This document shows positions 60,254-64,000 of a stretch of DNA of 64,000 nt, piece after piece (positions within the stretch are counted from its first letter, which is position 1; every line of letters begins with the position of its first letter). The translations under genes were made by a program, and so were the position numbers. Origin of the DNA: Amia ocellicauda. Lineage: Eukaryota; Chordata; Actinopteri; Amiiformes; Amiidae. The stretch lies in NCBI RefSeq assembly GCF_036373705.1, contig NC_089855.1:7416001-7480000 (forward strand), given 5' to 3'. Below the pieces are notes generated by a model. The model saw nothing but the letters and a program-made list of their open reading frames with translations. It did not search any database and was not told where the DNA came from.

Positions 60254-60290
60254 ACTTGTTTGTTTGTTTGTTTGTTTGTTTGTTTGTTTA
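60254..60290 (+). repeat. (TTTG)n microsatellite
   Basis: About eight GTTT units just upstream of the CD99 promoter. Confidence 0.95.
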
Positions 60291-60639
60291 AAGTAGATAC
60301 TACATGTATTCGCATGCTTCAACTTTGCAAGTCTTTAGGGAGCAAGGTATCCAATCTAAAAAAGTACATAACAAGCCACCGAGAGGGGCAGATAAAGCAT
60401 TCCCTCTCAAAGACAAACAAGGGTTTCAGTTTGAGAGGCTTGGGCGGTTATTTTACTGCAATGTGGCCTACTAGATTAAAAACAGATGATTTTGTCTTAT
60501 TTAATAGCCATCATGTTCTCATTTTTCTTTTCCCTAATGTAAAGTTTAGTATGTGGCAAAGAAATTGAGAATACATAACTGTTTTTTTATTCTTGTTTTG
60601 TGTCATTTTAAAATGTTATAGTTATAATTATTGTTTTTG

Positions 60640-62560
60640 TAGTTGTTGTCTTGTGTGTCTCCTGTTTTCGGGCTTGAATGCCTTGAAGCCCAATTTCCAT
60701 TTGTGTCCCCAGATCTGGAAAAGCTCCTCTGGTTTGATGTGGTCGATGTCTTTCATGATTTTGAAGACTTGGATCAAGTCCCCACGTAGTCTCCTCTGTT
60801 CCAGGGTGAAAAGGTTCAGTTCCTCAGTCTCTCAGTAGGACTTTCCCTTCAGACCTGGAATAAGTCTGGTTGCTCTCCTCTGAACTGCCTCTAGAGCAGC
60901 GATATCTTTCTTGAAGTGTGGAGCCCAGAACTGTCCACAGTATCCAGATGAGCTCTAACTAGTGCATTGTACAGTCTGCACATCACTGCCCTTGTTCTCA
61001 ATTCTGCACTTTTGACAATATACCCTAACATTGTTTGGATGGAGAAAGTGAGGAGTCCACATAGACTCCTGGGTCTTTCTCATGCGTTACTTCATCTAGT
61101 TCTGTTCCTCCCATAGTGTAATTATAGTGGACATTTCTGTTACCTGCATGTATTACCTTGCACTTGTCTACATTGAATTTCATTTGCCAGGTGTCGGCCC
61201 ACAACTGAATGTTATCTAAGTCCCTTTGAATAGCCTGTGCTGCCGAGATTGTATCTGCTGAGCCACCTATTTTAGTATAATCTGCAAATTTGACAAGTTT
61301 GCTAACTATCCCAGAGTCCAGATCATTAACATAGATTAGAAACAGTAAAGGCCCTAATACTGATCCCTGTGGAACTCCACTAACAACCTCACTCCAGTTA
61401 GAAGCAACTCCTCTAATCGACACCCTCTGTTTCCTATACATCAACCAGTTCATAATCCATATTTGAGTTAGTGGCCTATAAATAATTTCCCTCATTTCTT
61501 TAAGTACTGTTGGAAATATACCACCTGGCCAGGTGATTTGGTTGTTTTTAATTCTGCTAGTCCCTTTAGTACCTCCTCCTCATTTATCCTGATCTCTCTT
61601 AGGGTTTGACTGGACTGATTGTTAAACTGTGGCATGTTATCTGTTCTTTCTTTTGTAAAAACCTCTGTGAAATACTCATTCAGAACATTTGCCACATCTT
61701 GTTTTCCAAGATACCTCAATTTTTGCCCTTTATCTGTTTCACTTACTCCTTTATTGTCCTCTTGCTGTTGTAATATTGAAAAAAGCTCTTTGCATTAGTT
61801 TTAGCTCCAAGAGCTGTTTCTTTCTATTTCCCTTTGCTTACCTGATCCCTTTCTTAAGATCTCTTTGCAGTTTAACATATTCTATGTATTTTGTTTAGTC
61901 TCCGTCCCTTTTGTATGTGCTATACAACATTTTCTTTCTCTTGATATTTTTTGCATACCTCTATTAAACCATTTTGGCCAATGTTTTTTGGTCCTCAATT
62001 TGCTAAGGTTCGGTACAAATTTCTCCTGAGTCTCAATTAATATATTCTTAAAATATAACCATCCATTTTCAACTGAATCTGTATCCAGTGTGCTCCAACC
62101 TAACTCTTCTAAGTATTGTCTCATACCTTCAATGTTTGCTTTTCTAAAATTGTAGACCATTGTTTTTGACTTGGACCTTGTTTTTTGAAAGAATGCCTCA
62201 AAGCTAACCATATTGTGATCACAGTTTGCCATTGGTTCTCTAACTAGTGTCCCTCTGACTCTATCTTGGTCATTTGAAAAGATCAAGTCAATGCATGCAC
62301 TCTCCTTGGTTGGTTCCATTGAGTTATTGAGTTAGAAAGCAGTCCATCTCAACCATTTATCACACGCCAGCACTGTGGCTTCCAGGTCTAACATCTTGTT
62401 CCTTATACTCCTGGCATTGAGGTACAAACATTTCAGGACTTTCCTGCTAGCAGTTTCCCTTTGTTTTCTTTCCTTAGAGGAACGTCTCCCATTGTCAGAG
62501 CTCCCTGCCCCCCTGGTCCCTTGTTTAAAAGATTCTTAATTACTGTGCACATACGCTCTC
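60640..62560 (-). mobile_element. CR1-type LINE, broken, with reverse-transcriptase remnants
   Basis: The longest CR1 copy. From right to left: an endonuclease-RT linker frame (62319-61882), an RT N-terminal frame (61719-61492) and the core RT frame (61495-61025). The core contains VSGVPQGSVLGPLLFLIYVN and a damaged catalytic box reading FADY instead of FADD. The 3' region then runs to 60640. Frameshifts separate the frames, and the catalytic aspartate loss confirms inactivity. Confidence 0.8.
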
Positions 62561-62620
62561 CCAGTCAGACTGAATGTGTGTCTTAACAAATACCACACTG
62601 TAATAAAAAATGTAATAGAT

Positions 62621-62929
62621 CAGTGGTTCTTAACCCTGGTCCTGAGGGACCCCCTACCCTGCTGCTTGAACTGAGCTCTCAATTACTTAATTGAACCCTT
62701 AATTGAACTAACAATTTCCTAAATCAGAGCCTTTTATTTATTTGTAACACTAAGTGGTTTCAGTTAAGTTAAAGGAAATTATTATATTATTAAGGAACTT
62801 TTACACAATGTAAAGATTCAAATGTAATCAAATTAATTAAATGAAGGGTTCAATTAAGTAATTGAGAGCTCAGTTGGAACAGAACCCAGCAGGGTAGGGG
62901 ATCTCCAGGACCAGGGTTGGGAACCCCTG
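62621..62929 (+). mobile_element. hAT-type MITE
   Basis: 309 bp, CAGTGGTTCTTAACCCTGGT to CCAGGGTTGGGAACCCCTG. The flanks TAATAGAT and TAACAGAT differ at one base, so the insertion is older than the other copies. Confidence 0.75.
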
Positions 62930-62984
62930 TAACAGATCAATCACACACAGAGAAAGCCAAAGGACATTTGTGTGAATTAGTATT

Positions 62985-63032
62985 TCAATCAATCAATGAA
63001 TCAATCGACGTTTATCGTATAGCGCCCTTCAG
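62985..63032 (-). repeat. SINE/LINE 3' tail, reverse orientation
   Basis: CAATCAATCAATGAATCAAT followed by TATAGCGCCCTT, the complement of the tail at 35640. Confidence 0.5.
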
Positions 63033-63034
63033 AT

Positions 63035-63175
63035 TAGTCACGTGTTCAGACACGTGTTGTGCCGCCGCCTCATTCGCGCAGAGCTATTGAGTATTGCGTG
63101 TCGGATAAAAGCCGCTAGAGAATTCTGGAAAGCTAAAGAGAACGTAAGTAACCGTTTCCCTTCATCGATGTATTA
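63035..63175 (+). promoter_or_regulatory. Promoter-like spot facing right
   Basis: CpG-rich GTGCCGCCGCCTCATTCGCG is followed by GGATAAAAGCCGC and then a possible donor GAGAAC|GTAAGTAAC at about 63141. It could be the first exon of a gene lying to the right of the window. In human, DHRSX and ZBED1 are the next genes beyond CD99. Confidence 0.25.
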
Positions 63176-63606
63176 CAAACGAGGTTCAAAAGTCTTAAAC
63201 CCTCGCCACTGAGATCCAGTCAACTCTGCACTGCAGCGATTTCTAACACGGATTGTCACAGGGTTGTATATTTGCATGTATTTATCCAAAATAAAAAACT
63301 CACTGTACGTTTTGGTTTGATAAAGCAAATTGGCAACACGTTGTAACACGTGTCTATCATATAACAGTGACTAGTGATCTGTTCTTCAGCATGAACAAGT
63401 CCGTAACTAATGCATCAACAAGGCCTGGGAAGTATGTGTTAATGTTAGCTAATTAACTAACAGAAAAAAGAGGGTTCATCAATGCACGAATTAGCTTACT
63501 GTCAATTGTGAGATAAGCGATATCATTTTCTATCTCTCTACCTGAATAGTTTAAGCCCACTGGCTTTTTACGGGACTGGAGAAACATTACAAACTTATTT
63601 CTGTAC

Positions 63607-63872
63607 AGAGCCCCTACCCTGCTGGTACCAACCGGGATCTCAGTTACTTAACTGAACCCTTAATTGAACAAATCATTTCCTAAATCAGAGCCCTTTAATT
63701 GTTTTAAATGGTAGGGGTTTTTTGTAGTGAAGTATAATTTTATTCCACCATTTAAAATGTAAAAGCTAATCAGATTGTTACATCGATTAAGGTGCAATGA
63801 AGTAACTGAGCTGGGTTGGAACAAAGACCAGCAGGGTAGGGGCTGCTCCAGGCACGGGGCTGGGAACCCCTG
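63607..63872 (+). mobile_element. hAT-type MITE, left end lost
   Basis: It starts inside the left arm (GAGCCCCTACCCTGCTGG) and ends GGGCTGGGAACCCCTG. A G-run/T-run interruption sits mid-element. Confidence 0.65.
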
Positions 63873-64000
63873 CATTAATGTACACTTACATTTAAAGTAA
63901 CTTACACTACCCTATACATGGAGTTGAAAGCATTAAATAGCAGCTGTTTGTAGCTATTGTATTCTGTTTTCCAACTGGGCCCCCAAAACATTTAGCTGCA

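Noticed and set aside
61025..62319. Possible host reverse-transcriptase-like gene
   Set aside because: Three frames broken by shifts, damaged FADD box and a CR1 3' region attached; this is a dead LINE copy.
1..64000. CRISPR array, bacterial operon, rRNA/tRNA genes or endogenous viral genes
   Set aside because: No regular short repeats with spacers, no ribosomal or cloverleaf sequences and no gag/pol/env-type frames were seen; the content is that of a vertebrate chromosome.

Overview
This is vertebrate nuclear DNA, almost certainly from a ray-finned fish. Coding sequence is split into short exons with GT-AG introns. The intervening DNA is full of fish-type repeats: Tc1-like transposons with long inverted repeats, CR1-type LINE fragments, hAT-type MITEs with 8-bp target duplications, a SINE-like repeat with the GCGACTTACATTTGTACC core, and microsatellites. 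The prominence of CR1 may hint at a non-teleost or early-branching lineage such as gar, bowfin or sturgeon, but that is only a guess.

Three genes can be rebuilt exon by exon, all on the minus strand (read right to left). (1) A CD99-family membrane glycoprotein (59861 to 41511, 15 coding exons, about 224 aa). (2) Glycogenin of the GYG2 type (39276 to 22081, 9 coding exons, about 408 aa). (3) An arylsulfatase of the STS/ARSD/ARSL/ARSF/ARSH group (17224 to 8101, 10 coding exons, about 583 aa). Phases at every junction are consistent in all three reconstructions. The order CD99, GYG2, ARS matches the human Xp22.33 block CD99-XG-GYG2-ARSD-ARSL, so the window is an autosomal-style ancestor of the mammalian pseudoautosomal boundary region. 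The three genes share no pathway: they are cell-surface adhesion, glycogen priming and sulfate-ester hydrolysis, linked only by old synteny.

Region by region. 1-500: relic of a non-LTR retrotransposon tail. 529-2026: two splice-bounded candidate exons, one encoding a membrane helix, possibly the 3' end of an unrecognised gene. 2.1-7.7 kb: no recognised gene. 7.7-17.8 kb: arylsulfatase gene and its putative promoter with two CRE sites. 17.8-21.2 kb: intergenic, with a 1.27-kb Tc1 element whose transposase has lost its N-terminus. 21.4-39.3 kb: glycogenin gene. 39.3-40.3 kb: very short intergenic spacer carrying a cluster of C5 tracts. 40.3-60.1 kb: CD99 gene, including a possible alternative terminal exon that would give a secreted form. 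60.2-64 kb: a decayed CR1 element with reverse-transcriptase remnants, hAT MITEs, and a promoter-like spot facing right.

No rRNA, tRNA, CRISPR array, bacterial operon or intact virus was seen. I found no wholly new biological system. The best leads are the alternative CD99 terminal exon, the candidate membrane-protein gene at the left edge, and the G/C-tract spacer between CD99 and GYG2.
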